A stretch of 20,324 nucleotides of DNA, taken from contig JBFHDX010000068.1 of the NCBI GenBank assembly GCA_041584475.1, forward strand, positions 1 through 20,324, written 5' to 3'. The notes below the pieces were generated by a model. It was not told the DNA's origin and made no database searches. It was given only the letters and a program-made list of their open reading frames with translations. The translations under genes were made by a program, and so were the position numbers. Positions 7,422 through 16,103 of the stretch are shown here, in pieces. The stretch is from JBFHDX01 sp041584475. Lineage in GTDB: Bacteria; Pseudomonadota; Alphaproteobacteria; UBA8366; JADFVY01. The number at the start of each line of letters is the position of its first letter. The first letter of the stretch is position 1.

Positions 7422-8540
7422 ATGAGCGTCCGGCCCTACCGAGAAATCACGCGACGAGAGAGCCGCCAGATAATGGTCGGGAACGTGCCGGTCGGTGGCG
7501 GCGCGCCGATTTCGGTGCAGTCGATGACGAACACGCCGACGCATGACGTTGCCGCGACCGTTGCCCAGATTCATGCGCTCCAGGATGCGGGGGCAGACAT
7601 CGTCCGGGTCTCGTGCCCGGACGCGGAGTCGACGGCGGCCCTGGGGACGATCGTCCGGTCGGTATCGGTTCCGATCGTTGCCGACATCCATTTCCATTAC
7701 AAGCGGGCGCTCGAGGCGGCGCAGGCCGGCGCGGCCTGCCTGCGCATCAACCCGGGCAATATCGGCAGTGCCGAACGCGTCCGCGAGGTCGTGCGGGCGG
7801 CCCGCGACAATGGTTGCTCGATGCGCATCGGGGTCAATGCCGGATCGCTCGAACGCGACCTTCTCGAGCGATACGGAGAGCCCTGCCCCGAGGCGATGGT
7901 GGAGAGCGCACTGAATCATGCGCGCATTCTCGAGGATAACGATTTCCGCCAGTTCAAGATCAGCGTCAAGGCCTCGGACGTGTTCCTCACGGTTGCCGCC
8001 TATCAAGGTCTCGCCGACGCCTGCGACTATCCGCTGCATCTCGGCATCACCGAGGCGGGCGGCCTGCGCGGCGGTACCGTGAAGTCGGCGATCGGCATCG
8101 GTTCGCTGCTGTGGGCCGGCATCGGCGACACGATCCGGGTGTCGCTGTCGACCGATCCGGTCGAGGAGGTGCGGGCCGGATTCGAGATCCTGAAGTCGCT
8201 CGGTCTTCGTCATCGCGGCGTCAACGTCGTCGCATGCCCGTCATGCGCGCGTCAGCAGTTCGACGTCATTGCCACCGTCGCGAAACTCGAGGAGCGGCTG
8301 GCGCACATTTCGACGCCGATGACGATTTCGGTCATCGGCTGCGTCGTAAACGGACCGGGCGAGGCGCGGGAGACCGATATCGGGTTCACGGGCGGCGGCA
8401 AGGGGACACATCAGGTCTATGTCGCCGGCGTCCCGCACCACCGGTTCCGCGACGCGGACATCGTCGACCATCTGGTCCGCCTGGTCGAGGAGAAGGCGGC
8501 CGAAATCGAGGCCGGTCAGTCACCGCGCGCGGCGGAATAA
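7422..8540 (+). CDS. ispG: 4-hydroxy-3-methylbut-2-enyl diphosphate synthase (IspG/GcpE)
   Basis: IspG reduces 2-C-methyl-D-erythritol 2,4-cyclodiphosphate to HMBPP, the penultimate step of the MEP isoprenoid pathway, using a [4Fe-4S] cluster. The 372-residue product has the family N terminus (PISVQSMTNTPTHDV, about 29-43), a TIM-barrel region with DAGADIVRVSCPD (about 55-67) and PIVADIHFHYKRAL (about 84-97), and LRINPGNIG (107-115). Cluster ligands are visible as Cys272 and Cys275 (ACPSC) and Cys307, with the conserved acid Glu314 in GCVVNGPGEA. Length is normal for the short proteobacterial form. The ATG at 7422 follows GGCAAGAG. It sits 109 bases after the rodZ-like gene and 18 before hisS, and is probably co-transcribed with both. 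Confidence 0.97.
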   Translation: MSVRPYREITRRESRQIMVGNVPVGGGAPISVQSMTNTPTHDVAATVAQIHALQDAGADIVRVSCPDAESTAALGTIVRSVSVPIVADIHFHYKRALEAAQAGAACLRINPGNIGSAERVREVVRAARDNGCSMRIGVNAGSLERDLLERYGEPCPEAMVESALNHARILEDNDFRQFKISVKASDVFLTVAAYQGLADACDYPLHLGITEAGGLRGGTVKSAIGIGSLLWAGIGDTIRVSLSTDPVEEVRAGFEILKSLGLRHRGVNVVACPSCARQQFDVIATVAKLEERLAHISTPMTISVIGCVVNGPGEARETDIGFTGGGKGTHQVYVAGVPHHRFRDADIVDHLVRLVEEKAAEIEAGQSPRAAE

Positions 8541-8558
8541 GCCCGGAACGGACCGCTC

Positions 8559-9803
8559 ATGAGCTTGGTAAAGCCGGTTCGCGGCACACGCGACATTCTG
8601 CCCGAAGCGATGCGCCCGCACCGCCACGTGGTGGAGACGGCGCGCCGTATCGCGGCGCGATACGGCTACGACGAGATGACGACCCCGGTCTTCGAGTTCA
8701 CCGACGTGTTCCGGCGCAGCCTCGGCGACACCTCGGACGTCGTGACCAAGGAGATGTACACCTTCTCGATGAAGGCCGGCGAGGAGCTCACGCTGCGGCC
8801 CGAGGCGACCGCCGGGATTGCGCGCGCCTTCATCTCCGGCGGCCTGTCCAACCAGCTGCCGCTCAAGGTTTTCTGCAGCGGCCCGATGTTCCGCTACGAA
8901 CGTCCGCAGAAGGGTCGCCAGCGGCAGTTCCACCAGATCGATGTGGAGCTTCTCGGCGTCGCGCAGCCGCTCGGCGACGTCGAGATCATCGCCGTCGGGG
9001 CGCATATCCTCGAGGAGCTGGACGTGCTCGACCGCACGGTGCTCGAACTCAACACGTTGGGCGACCCGGAGAGCCGGCGCGCCTATCGCGCGGTGCTGGT
9101 GGAGTATTTCGAAGCGCACAAGGACCGGCTGTCCCGGGACAGTCTCGAGCGGCTCGATCGAAATCCGCTGCGGATCCTTGACTCGAAGGACGAAGGCGAC
9201 CGGCAGCTGGTGGCGGGAGCGCCGCTGTTCAGCGACTATCTGAACGCGTTCAGCCGCGACTATTTCGAGAAAGTCAAGACGGGTCTCGATGCGCTCGGCA
9301 TTGACTACGAGGTCAACCCCCGCCTGGTGCGCGGCCTCGATTACTACACCCACACCGCCTTCGAGTTCACCACTCAAGAGCTGGGAGCCCAGGGCGCCGT
9401 GCTGGCCGGCGGCCGATACGACGGTCTGATCGAAACCCTGGGCGGGCCGGCGACGCCCGGCACTGGCTGGGCGGCCGGCGTCGAGCGCCTGGCCATGATG
9501 CTGACAGCGGTTCCGCCCGCCGCGCGTCCCGTCGCCGTCGTGCCGGTCGGGGCGGAGGCCGAGACGACGGCGCTCGAGCTGACCCAGCGCTTGCGGCGTG
9601 ACGGCTTCACCATCGATCTGGGGTTCTCCGGCAATCTCTCGAGGCGCATGAAGCGGGCCAACAAGATCAACGCCGCCGCGGCGGTGATCCTCGGCGAGGA
9701 CGAACTGGCGCGCGGCGTCGCCACCGTGCGCGATCTCGATTCGGGCGAGCAGGATGAGACGGCCCTGGCCTCGCTGGCCGACCGGCTCGCCCGCTACCGG
9801 TAG
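8559..9803 (+). CDS. hisS: Histidyl-tRNA synthetase
   Basis: A class II aminoacyl-tRNA synthetase charging tRNA-His in the cytoplasm. The 414-residue product has PVRGTRDILPEAM at 6-18 (family start), motif 1 around 41-65, LRPEAT (79-84), and motif 2 as GPMFRYERPQKGRQRQFHQ (108-126). The histidine-binding signature LVRGLDYYTHTAFEF is at 256-270 and motif 3 is GGRYDGL...GTGWAAGVERL (284-311). A C-terminal anticodon-binding domain follows (about 323-414). Motif 2 keeps the ordinary bacterial RQFHQ form. As I recall, several later-branching alphaproteobacterial orders have a divergent HisRS paired with tRNA-His lacking G-1, so this argues mildly for a Rhodospirillales-like lineage. The stop is 6 bases before the hemA-like start. 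Confidence 0.97.
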   Translation: MSLVKPVRGTRDILPEAMRPHRHVVETARRIAARYGYDEMTTPVFEFTDVFRRSLGDTSDVVTKEMYTFSMKAGEELTLRPEATAGIARAFISGGLSNQLPLKVFCSGPMFRYERPQKGRQRQFHQIDVELLGVAQPLGDVEIIAVGAHILEELDVLDRTVLELNTLGDPESRRAYRAVLVEYFEAHKDRLSRDSLERLDRNPLRILDSKDEGDRQLVAGAPLFSDYLNAFSRDYFEKVKTGLDALGIDYEVNPRLVRGLDYYTHTAFEFTTQELGAQGAVLAGGRYDGLIETLGGPATPGTGWAAGVERLAMMLTAVPPAARPVAVVPVGAEAETTALELTQRLRRDGFTIDLGFSGNLSRRMKRANKINAAAAVILGEDELARGVATVRDLDSGEQDETALASLADRLARYR

Positions 9804-9809
9804 CCCGCG

Positions 9810-11113
9810 ATGCCGGCGCGCGGACCGGCCGTACCCTTCGCCGTGGGCGCGACCCACCGATCGAGCGCTGCCGGTCTGCGCGACCGCATGTTCATCGACG
9901 CCGGCGCGGCACCGGCCCTGTACGAGCGGCTCGCCGCGGAGGGCATCCAGCAGGCGCTGGTGCTGTCGACCTGCGACCGCGTCGAGATACAGGGGGTTTC
10001 GGAAACGCCGGATGCGGCGATCGAAATCGTGAGCCGGATCCTCGCGGCGCGCAGCGGCGAGGACGTGTCGGCGATTGTCGGCCAGCTGGAGAGCTTTGTC
10101 GGGGAAGCCGCGGTCAGGCGCATCTTCGCGGTCGCCGCGTCGCTCGAAAGCCAGGTGATCGGGGAGCCGCAGGTGCTCGGCCAGGTCAAGGAAAGCCACC
10201 GGCTCGCGCGCCAGTCGCGGATGGTCGGGTCCGAGCTCGAGTCGCTGCTGCAGGCGGCCTATGCGGCCGCGAAGCGCGTGCGCAGCGAAACGGACATCGC
10301 CCAACGATCGGTAACCCTGGCCTCCGGCGCCGTTCAGCTCGGCCGCGACATGCATGGCGACCTGTCAGAATGCGTCGCGCTGATCGTCGGGCTCGGCGAC
10401 ACCGGCGATCTGATCGGGGGTCAGATGCGGCTCGCCGGTCTCAGCCGGATCATCCTGACCGGCCAATCGCGCCGGACCGAAGGCGAGGCGCGCCGGCTCG
10501 GGTACCACTTCGCGCCGTTCGGTGATCTTGACGCTGCGCTTGCGGAAGCCGATATCGTGATCACCGCCGCCGGCACGGGGCGCTACCTCATAACCGCCGA
10601 AGCCATGGAGCGTGCTCTCAAGAGCCGCCGCCGGAAGCCGGTTCTGGTAATCGACGGCGGTGTGCCCGGTGACGTTGATCCGGCGGTGGACCGGCTCGAC
10701 GATGCCTTCGTCTACACGCTCGACGATCTCGAGCGGGTGGCCCAGGAGGGCCGGGCGAATCGCGAGGCGGCGGCCGCCGCCGCATGGCAGATCGTCGAGG
10801 ACGAGGTCGTTGCCTGGCGGCAGTCCCGGGCCGAGCGGGAAGCGGTGCCCACGGTGGTGGCGTTGCGCCGCCATTTCGAGACGGTCCGAGATGAAGTCCT
10901 GGCGGCCGATCCGACGGCGGGCCCGGAAGAGGCGACCCGCCGGCTGATCAACCGGCTGTTGCATCGGCCGAGCGAGGCCTTGCGGCTGCTCGCCGCGGCC
11001 GGCGGCAACGCCGCAGATGCCGAGGCGGTTCACCGGATCATCGTGCGGATGTTCGAGCTCGGTGAGGCCGACCCGGCGGCGGCGCACGGCGACGATGACG
11101 AGGAGCCCAGCGC

Positions 11114-11117
<4 letters not shown>
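9810..11117 (+). CDS. hemA: Glutamyl-tRNA reductase-like protein (divergent HemA)
   Basis: The 435-residue protein has the full domain order of glutamyl-tRNA reductase: catalytic domain (about 9-155), Rossmann NADPH domain (about 160-305) and helical dimerisation domain (about 330-420). Retained features include the STC site with Cys55 and Arg57 (LSTCDRVE), SLESQVIGEPQVLGQVKE (111-128), AKRVRSETDI (154-163) and ERALKSRRRKP (267-277). Several residues normally conserved are changed. By mental alignment to E. coli HemA, the active-site His99 becomes Phe96, STCNR becomes STCDR, NHKTAP becomes THRSSA, the NADPH-side ANRT becomes TGQS (217-220), and DIAVPRD becomes DGGVPGD (282-288). Alphaproteobacteria usually make ALA by ALA synthase, so function as the main ALA source is uncertain. 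It starts 6 bases after hisS and overlaps prfA by ATGA. Confidence 0.85.
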
Positions 11118-12180
<1,063 letters not shown>

Positions 12181-12184
<4 letters not shown>

Positions 12185-13044
12185 GCGGACCGACGCGCAT
12201 GCCGGCAACGTTGGGCGAATGGGTGGCGGATGGTGCCCGCCGGCTGGCCGAGGCCGGGATTCCGGAGCCACGGCGCGAGGCCCGGCTGATCCTCGCCCAT
12301 GCGCTCGGCATCGAACCGACAGCGATCAGCGGCTATCCGGAGCGCCCGGTCGAGGACCCGGCGCCCTATCGGGCGCTGATCGAACGCCGCGCCGCACGCG
12401 AGCCGTTGGCTTACCTGACGGGCCGGCGCGAGTTCTGGAGCCTCGATTTCGAGGTCGCGGCGGCGACGCTCGATCCGCGGCCGGACAGCGAGACGGTCGT
12501 CGAGGCCGCCCTCGCGGCCATGCCGGCCCGGGATGCACCGGCGTCGATCCTCGATTTCGGAACCGGGACCGGATGCCTGCTGCTGGCCTTGCTGGCGGAA
12601 CGCCCCATCGCGACCGGCCTCGGTGTCGACCTCAGCGAAGCCGCGATCGCCGTCGCGCGCCGGAACGCGGCACGGCACGGACTCGGCGAGCGCGCCAGGT
12701 TCGTCGTCGGCTATTGGGGTGACGCGCTGTCCGGGTATTTCGACCTGATCGTCGCCAATCCACCCTATGTCCCGAGCGGAGCGATCGGCGATCTGCAGCG
12801 GGAGATCGCCGGGTACGAGCCCCGACTGGCGCTCGACGGCGGCATCGACGGGCTCGCGGCCCATCGGGAGCTGGCGACGGACATCGCGCGGTTGCTGGCA
12901 CCGGACGGGGTGGCGGTGCTCGAATTCGGCGTCGGGCAAGGCGCGGAAGTGGAAGGAATTCTCGCTGCGTCGGGTCTCGCGGTCGGCGAATTCTCGACCG
13001 ACCTTGCGGGTCATCGCCGTTGCGTTACCGGCCGTAAACGATAA
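12181..13044 (+). CDS. prmC: Release factor glutamine methyltransferase PrmC (HemK)
   Basis: PrmC N5-methylates the glutamine of the GGQ motif in RF1 and RF2, raising termination efficiency. The product is 287 residues. A helical N-terminal domain (about 8-75) leads to EPLAYLTGRREFWSLDFEV (74-92) and LDPRPDSETVVEAAL (97-111). The SAM-binding motif is ILDFGTGTGCLLLALLAERP (123-142), and the catalytic NPPY is at 193-196 in LIVANPPYVPSG. Length is normal. The ATG at 12181 overlaps the prfA stop (ATGA), giving direct stoichiometric coupling with its substrate's gene. The open frame extends far upstream (to 11017), but that part is out-of-frame prfA sequence. Transcription probably ends or weakens in the region before the DUF4167 gene. 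Confidence 0.97.
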
Positions 13045-13071
13045 ATTGACAAATATCGGCCAAAAAAGGGG

Positions 13072-13098
13072 TTGGAAAGCGGAAGGCGACCGTCTAAT
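13072..13098 (+). promoter_or_regulatory. Candidate promoter for the leader RNA / DUF4167 gene
   Basis: TTGGAA (13072-13077) and TCTAAT (13093-13098, one mismatch to TATAAT) are separated by 15 bases, shorter than the usual 16-18. Transcription would start near 13105, right where the predicted RNA structure begins. A perfect TTGACA sits at 13046-13051, just past the prmC stop, but has no matching -10 at normal spacing. Confidence 0.4.
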
Positions 13099-13108
13099 GT
13101 CGCGCCCG

Positions 13109-13232
13109 TGGCCCAAGCCCGCAAACCGGGTTGGAAGCCGCACGGTTCCCGGACAAATACATGGCGGCCTGCACATCGACCCGCAGGCGTGGGTCGTGTC
13201 GGGAGGCGGAACACCGCCAGTGCGGGAAGCCA
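13109..13232 (+). ncRNA. Candidate structured 5' leader RNA ahead of the DUF4167 gene
   Basis: This 124-base segment can fold into a closed multi-branch structure. The outer helix is TGGC (13109-13112) with GCCA (13229-13232), then after an internal loop CCCGCA (13118-13123) with TGCGGG (13221-13226). Inside are three stem-loops. P2 has two mutually exclusive forms: AACCG (13124-13128) with CGGTT (13143-13147), or CCGGG (13126-13130) with CCCGG (13148-13152). P3 pairs CGACCC (13177-13182) with GGGTCG (13191-13196), extended by ACA/TGT past a bulged T. P4 is GGCGG-AACA-CCGCC (13205-13218). No T-run follows, so it would be a leader rather than a free RNA. It does not match 6S, SRP, tmRNA, RNase P or a riboswitch I can recognise. 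In GC-rich DNA chance helices are common, so this is a candidate only. Confidence 0.4.
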
Positions 13233-13269
13233 AGGCCAGGCATCCGGTCAATTCAAAGTGTAAGGTGCG

Positions 13270-13944
13270 ATGAGGCAAGGTCAGAACTCCAAGCGGTCGC
13301 GTGGCCGCGGCAATAACCGGCGCAATTTCCCAACCCGTCACCAGACGTTCGACAGCAACGGTCCGAACGTTCGCATTCGCGGCAACGCACACCAGGTGCA
13401 CGAGAAATACCTGGCTCTGGCGCGCGATGCGGGCTCTTCCGGCGACCGGGTCGCCGCCGAGAACTATCTGCAGCATGCCGACCATTACTTTCGCATGCTC
13501 AACATCGACAATGAGGACGACGGCCAGGGCAGGTCCCGTCAGCACGCCCAGCCCGGCCATGCCGTGGGGCGCGGCGGCAACGGCCAGGCGCTCGAGGACG
13601 AGACCGCCACGGCGCGGGAGTCCGGCGCGCCGGGCGACGGCGGCGATGGGCGCGCGGCCGGAGATGGGGCGCAGAGCTCTCCCAACGGTCCGGGCGGTGC
13701 GCCGGCGGTCGCGGGGGACCCGCGGCCGGCCATGGTTCCGGGCGAGGGCGAGCAGCCCGACGTGCCGAAGCGCCGCGGACGGTCGACGCGCAATGCCGCC
13801 CAAGCCAATGGCGCGTTGGACGGGCCGATCGAAGACAAGGTCATGAGCGACAAAAAGGAGCCGGCGGCGGCGCCGGCCAGGCGGCGCGGGCGCCCGCGCA
13901 AGAGCTCCGCCGCCCCGAAGAACGGGGCTCAGGCGGAAGACTAG
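13270..13944 (+). CDS. DUF4167 domain-containing protein
   Basis: A 224-residue protein of unknown function from a family largely confined to alphaproteobacteria. The conserved domain is the N-terminal 80 residues: a basic start (MRQGQNSKRSRGRGNNRRNF), SNGPNVRIRGNAHQVHEKYL (29-48), and VAAENYLQHADHYFRML (61-77). The rest is low-complexity, Gly/Ala/Pro/Asp-rich and probably disordered. It contains basic patches KRRGRSTR and, near the C terminus, RRRGRPRK (204-211), which resembles an AT-hook. The charge pattern suggests nucleic-acid binding, but this is inference. The ATG at 13270 gives the canonical MRQGQN start; AAGGTGCG precedes it. It follows prmC after a 225-base leader with possible RNA structure and is closed by a strong terminator. 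Confidence 0.92.
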   Translation: MRQGQNSKRSRGRGNNRRNFPTRHQTFDSNGPNVRIRGNAHQVHEKYLALARDAGSSGDRVAAENYLQHADHYFRMLNIDNEDDGQGRSRQHAQPGHAVGRGGNGQALEDETATARESGAPGDGGDGRAAGDGAQSSPNGPGGAPAVAGDPRPAMVPGEGEQPDVPKRRGRSTRNAAQANGALDGPIEDKVMSDKKEPAAAPARRRGRPRKSSAAPKNGAQAED

Positions 13945-13982
13945 CGCGCCGCGCGCGCTGCATCATCGACACCGACGCGCAA

Positions 13983-14006
13983 AAAGGCGGCCCGCGGGCC
14001 GCCTTT
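13983..14006 (+). terminator. Strong intrinsic terminator after the DUF4167 gene
   Basis: AAAGGCGGCC (13983-13992) and GGCCGCCTTT (13997-14006) form a perfect 10-bp stem with loop CGCG, 38 bases after the DUF4167 stop. The A-run before and T-run at the end of the stem make it potentially bidirectional. It should separate the prmC/DUF4167 transcript from secF. Confidence 0.85.
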
Positions 14007-14045
14007 CCCGTGTCGTCGGCCGCTGCACGCTGGAACGAAGCGGGT

Positions 14046-14069
14046 GGCCGGCTCGGTCCGCCGCCGGCC
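14046..14069 (+). repeat. Inverted repeat / hairpin upstream of secF
   Basis: GGCCGGC (14046-14052) and GCCGGCC (14063-14069) are a perfect 7-bp inverted repeat around a 10-base loop. GCAC (14025-14028) and GTGC (14070-14073) can extend it past a 17-base bulge. It lies between two terminator-like structures, so it might belong to a small transcript, though no promoter is evident. Confidence 0.4.
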
Positions 14070-14098
14070 GTGCGATGTGATTTGGGTCGCGCGCGTCG

Positions 14099-14135
14099 CC
14101 GCCGGCGGTGAGGATGCCGCCGGCGGATTTATTTT
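14099..14135 (+). terminator. Second terminator-like hairpin upstream of secF
   Basis: CCGCCGGCGG occurs at 14099-14108 and again at 14117-14126. The unit is itself palindromic, so the two copies form a 10-bp stem around TGAGGATG, followed by ATTTATTTT (14127-14135). This has the shape of a plus-strand intrinsic terminator or attenuator, about 150 bases before the secF start and about 90 bases after the first terminator. Confidence 0.5.
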
Positions 14136-14281
14136 CGGCGGCGGCGTTGGCACCACTGATCGCCGAGCCCGAGCATCCCCATGTAAGTGCGGATCGTGCG
14201 GGGATCGCCCGGCAGCGCCGATCGAGCTCCGCGTACGAGACGGTTTCCGTTCACAACCCTGCGGTCCTGCTCGAGGCATCC

Positions 14282-15244
14282 ATGTGGCGCCTTCGTCTCG
14301 TTCCCGACAATACGCGGATCGATTTCATGGGCTGGCGTCGTGCCGCCTTCGCGTTCACGCTTGTCGTCTCCGTCGTCTCGATCACCTCGCTCGGCCTCCG
14401 AGGGCTCAATCTCGGGCTCGATTTCGAAGGTGGCCTCGTGGTCGAGGCCAGAACGTCCGCGCCGATCGATACGGGTGCGCTCCGCGCCCGGCTGTCGGCA
14501 CTGAAGCTGGGCGACCTGTCGCTGCAGACCTTCGGCGACGATCGCGAGATCATGATCCGGGTGCACCAGTTGCCCGGCGACCCGGCCGCACCGAAGCGGA
14601 CGTTCCAGACGATAAGGGACGTGCTGGGTCCGGCTTACGAAATCCGCCGCACCGACTTCATCGGACCCGAGGTAAGCGGAGAACTTCTCGCCGACGGCAT
14701 TCTCGCCTCCGCCCTCGCGATCGCGCTGATCGCGGTCTATGTCTGGTTCCGCTTCGAATGGCAGTTCGGCGTCGCCGCTCTGCTGACGACGCTGCACGAC
14801 GTCGTCGCCACATTTGGCCTGTTCACCGTGCTCCAGCTCGAATTCGACCTCAAGGTCGTGGCTGCGATCCTCACCATCGCCGGGTACTCGATCAACGACA
14901 CCGTCGTCGTGTTCGACCGGATCCGGGAGAATTTGCGGCGCTACAAGAAGATGGACCTGCCGGTTCTGATCAATCTGAGCGTCAACCAGACGCTGACGCG
15001 CACGGTGCTGACCAGCGGGACGACGATGCTCGTCGTGCTCGCCTTGCTGTTCTTCGGCGGTCCCGTGCTGCGCAATTTCTCGGCCGCGCTCGCCTGGGGC
15101 ATCGTCGTCGGCACCTATTCGAGCGTCTTCGTGGCATCGGCGCTTCTGCTGTACATGCCGATGCCCGGCATGGTCGAAGCGGACGATACCGATGCGTTGC
15201 CGGGGGAGAGCACGCCGCGGGCGCCGACCGGGGCGACCGGCTGA
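14282..15244 (+). CDS. secF: Protein translocase subunit SecF
   Basis: SecF pairs with SecD in the inner membrane and uses the proton gradient to help complete Sec-dependent export. The 320-residue product has TM1 at about 20-38, the periplasmic start motif GLNLGLDFEGG (41-51), DFIGPEVSGELLADG (125-139), and a C-terminal bundle of five helices. That bundle includes the hallmark GYSINDTVVVFDRIREN (201-217). Length is normal. I chose the ATG at 14282 because MWRLRLVPDNTRIDFMGWR is the typical SecF N terminus and GAGG lies 5 bases upstream. SecD and YajC genes normally precede secF; here the upstream gene is DUF4167, followed by a terminator, and no secD is in the window. The gene appears intact. 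The next gene is convergent. Confidence 0.95.
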   Translation: MWRLRLVPDNTRIDFMGWRRAAFAFTLVVSVVSITSLGLRGLNLGLDFEGGLVVEARTSAPIDTGALRARLSALKLGDLSLQTFGDDREIMIRVHQLPGDPAAPKRTFQTIRDVLGPAYEIRRTDFIGPEVSGELLADGILASALAIALIAVYVWFRFEWQFGVAALLTTLHDVVATFGLFTVLQLEFDLKVVAAILTIAGYSINDTVVVFDRIRENLRRYKKMDLPVLINLSVNQTLTRTVLTSGTTMLVVLALLFFGGPVLRNFSAALAWGIVVGTYSSVFVASALLLYMPMPGMVEADDTDALPGESTPRAPTGATG

Positions 15245-15338
15245 TATCGCCGGCAGCGGTCGACGCCGTCGCGGCACTCGGTTAGTGAAAGCCGGGACCA
15301 TCAGACGCGACCGAAGTCCGCCGGCCGGCCCACCGGCA

Positions 15339-16103
15339 TCACGCGCCGGGGATTCCGACCGCGTCCCCGATGTGGATCGAGCCAGCCGCGACGACCCGGG
15401 CGTAGACGCCGCACTCCGTGTGGCCGAAACCCTGCTGCAGCGTCTTCAACAGATGCAGGTCGCGTTCGCCGGTGTCGGGATTCACCTCGGTGGCGGCGCA
15501 GCGTTCGATGATCTCAACGACCTCAAGCCGGACCTCGCCGATGTCCAGCGTCTTGCCGGGCCAAGCCGTTTCTGACCACGCCGGCAGGCCGTCGAGATGA
15601 AGGTTGGCGCGGAATCGGCGCGGGTCGACCTTTGCCCGGGCGACGCGTTCGATATCGTGCACGCTCGTCAGGTTGATGATCGAGATCAGCTGCTCGGGCC
15701 GGTCGCTCAGCATGCCGCCGGGTACCTCGACCACGTGCGGGTTGCCCCGCGGCCCCGACGGCAGGAAGGCATCGAAGAACTGCTCGATCAGCATGCGGCC
15801 GAGCGGCTGCGTGATGTCGCCCCTGGCCACCTGGCGGCCGTCGCGTTGAATGCCGAGCATGCCGGTGTCGGGATCGAAACGGGCGTCGAGCAGCGCCAGT
15901 CGCTCGTCGCGCAGTAGCGTGAGGAAGTTCTGCTTCGGCAGCCAGTGCGGGTTGCTGCGGTCGAACTGGCTCGACGCGTGTGCGAGGGCGAACCGGCGAT
16001 CATGAGCAATGCCGTGACCTTCGCGCAGCTCGATCGTGTCGAGCGACTCCCCGTTCAGCCCCTTGACGGGGTAGCGGCGGATGTCGGCCACGGTTACGGG
16101 CAT
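15339..16103 (-). CDS. MOSC domain-containing protein (YcbX/mARC-like)
   Basis: MOSC proteins are related to the C-terminal domain of molybdenum-cofactor sulfurase. The YcbX/mARC group reduces N-hydroxylated compounds using molybdenum cofactor. The 254-residue product has an N-terminal beta-barrel domain (about 1-110, with VADIRRYPVKGLNGESLD at 5-22 and HDRRFAL at 34-40) and a MOSC domain (about 120-250). The conserved Cys202 lies in ERCAATEVNPDTGERD (200-215), the likely cofactor ligand. HTECGVYARVVAAGSIHIGD near the C terminus is typical. The ATG at 16103 lies inside the last codons of the patatin gene (overlap 16094-16103) with GAGGT just upstream, so coupled translation is likely. No ferredoxin domain is fused, so any redox partner is separate. 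Substrate unknown. Confidence 0.9.
   Translation of the reverse strand: MPVTVADIRRYPVKGLNGESLDTIELREGHGIAHDRRFALAHASSQFDRSNPHWLPKQNFLTLLRDERLALLDARFDPDTGMLGIQRDGRQVARGDITQPLGRMLIEQFFDAFLPSGPRGNPHVVEVPGGMLSDRPEQLISIINLTSVHDIERVARAKVDPRRFRANLHLDGLPAWSETAWPGKTLDIGEVRLEVVEIIERCAATEVNPDTGERDLHLLKTLQQGFGHTECGVYARVVAAGSIHIGDAVGIPGA

Larger units (their letters stand above)
13945..14281. other. Intergenic region between the DUF4167 gene and secF
   Basis: These 337 bases contain no convincing gene but are rich in secondary structure: a strong intrinsic terminator (13983-14006), a 7-bp hairpin (14046-14069) and a second terminator-like hairpin (14099-14135). The last 146 bases before secF (14136-14281) carry no feature I recognise apart from the secF ribosome-binding site, GAGG at 14273-14276. 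The secF frame is open back to 14108, but that extension has no SecF-like sequence. A short minus-strand frame ending at 14129 was also considered and not accepted. Confidence 0.6.

Noticed and set aside
8520..10355. A 611-residue minus-strand open frame antisense to hisS and hemA.
   Set aside because: Its composition is the usual Arg/Gly/Asp/His-rich shadow of GC-rich genes, it has no recognisable motif, and the plus strand holds unmistakable hisS and hemA.
13046..13051. Perfect TTGACA right after the prmC stop as a -35 box.
   Set aside because: At 16-18 bases downstream the sequence is G-rich with no acceptable -10, so the pair at 13072/13093 was preferred.
13214..13249. CCGCCAGTGCGGGAAGCC and GGCCAGGCATCC recall parts of a cobalamin riboswitch.
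   Set aside because: The diagnostic B12 box and other conserved core elements are not present in order, and the downstream gene has no link to cobalamin.
14108..14281. An in-frame 58-residue N-terminal extension of secF.
   Set aside because: It begins inside a terminator-like hairpin and has no SecF-like sequence. The ATG at 14282 gives the canonical SecF N terminus with a ribosome-binding site.
14129..14300. A short minus-strand reading ending ...RTYMGMLGLGDQWCQRRRRK that looks somewhat protein-like.
   Set aside because: There is no good start or ribosome-binding site, most of the long frame is antisense to secF, and I recognise no family. The hairpin just past its stop has its T-run on the opposite strand.
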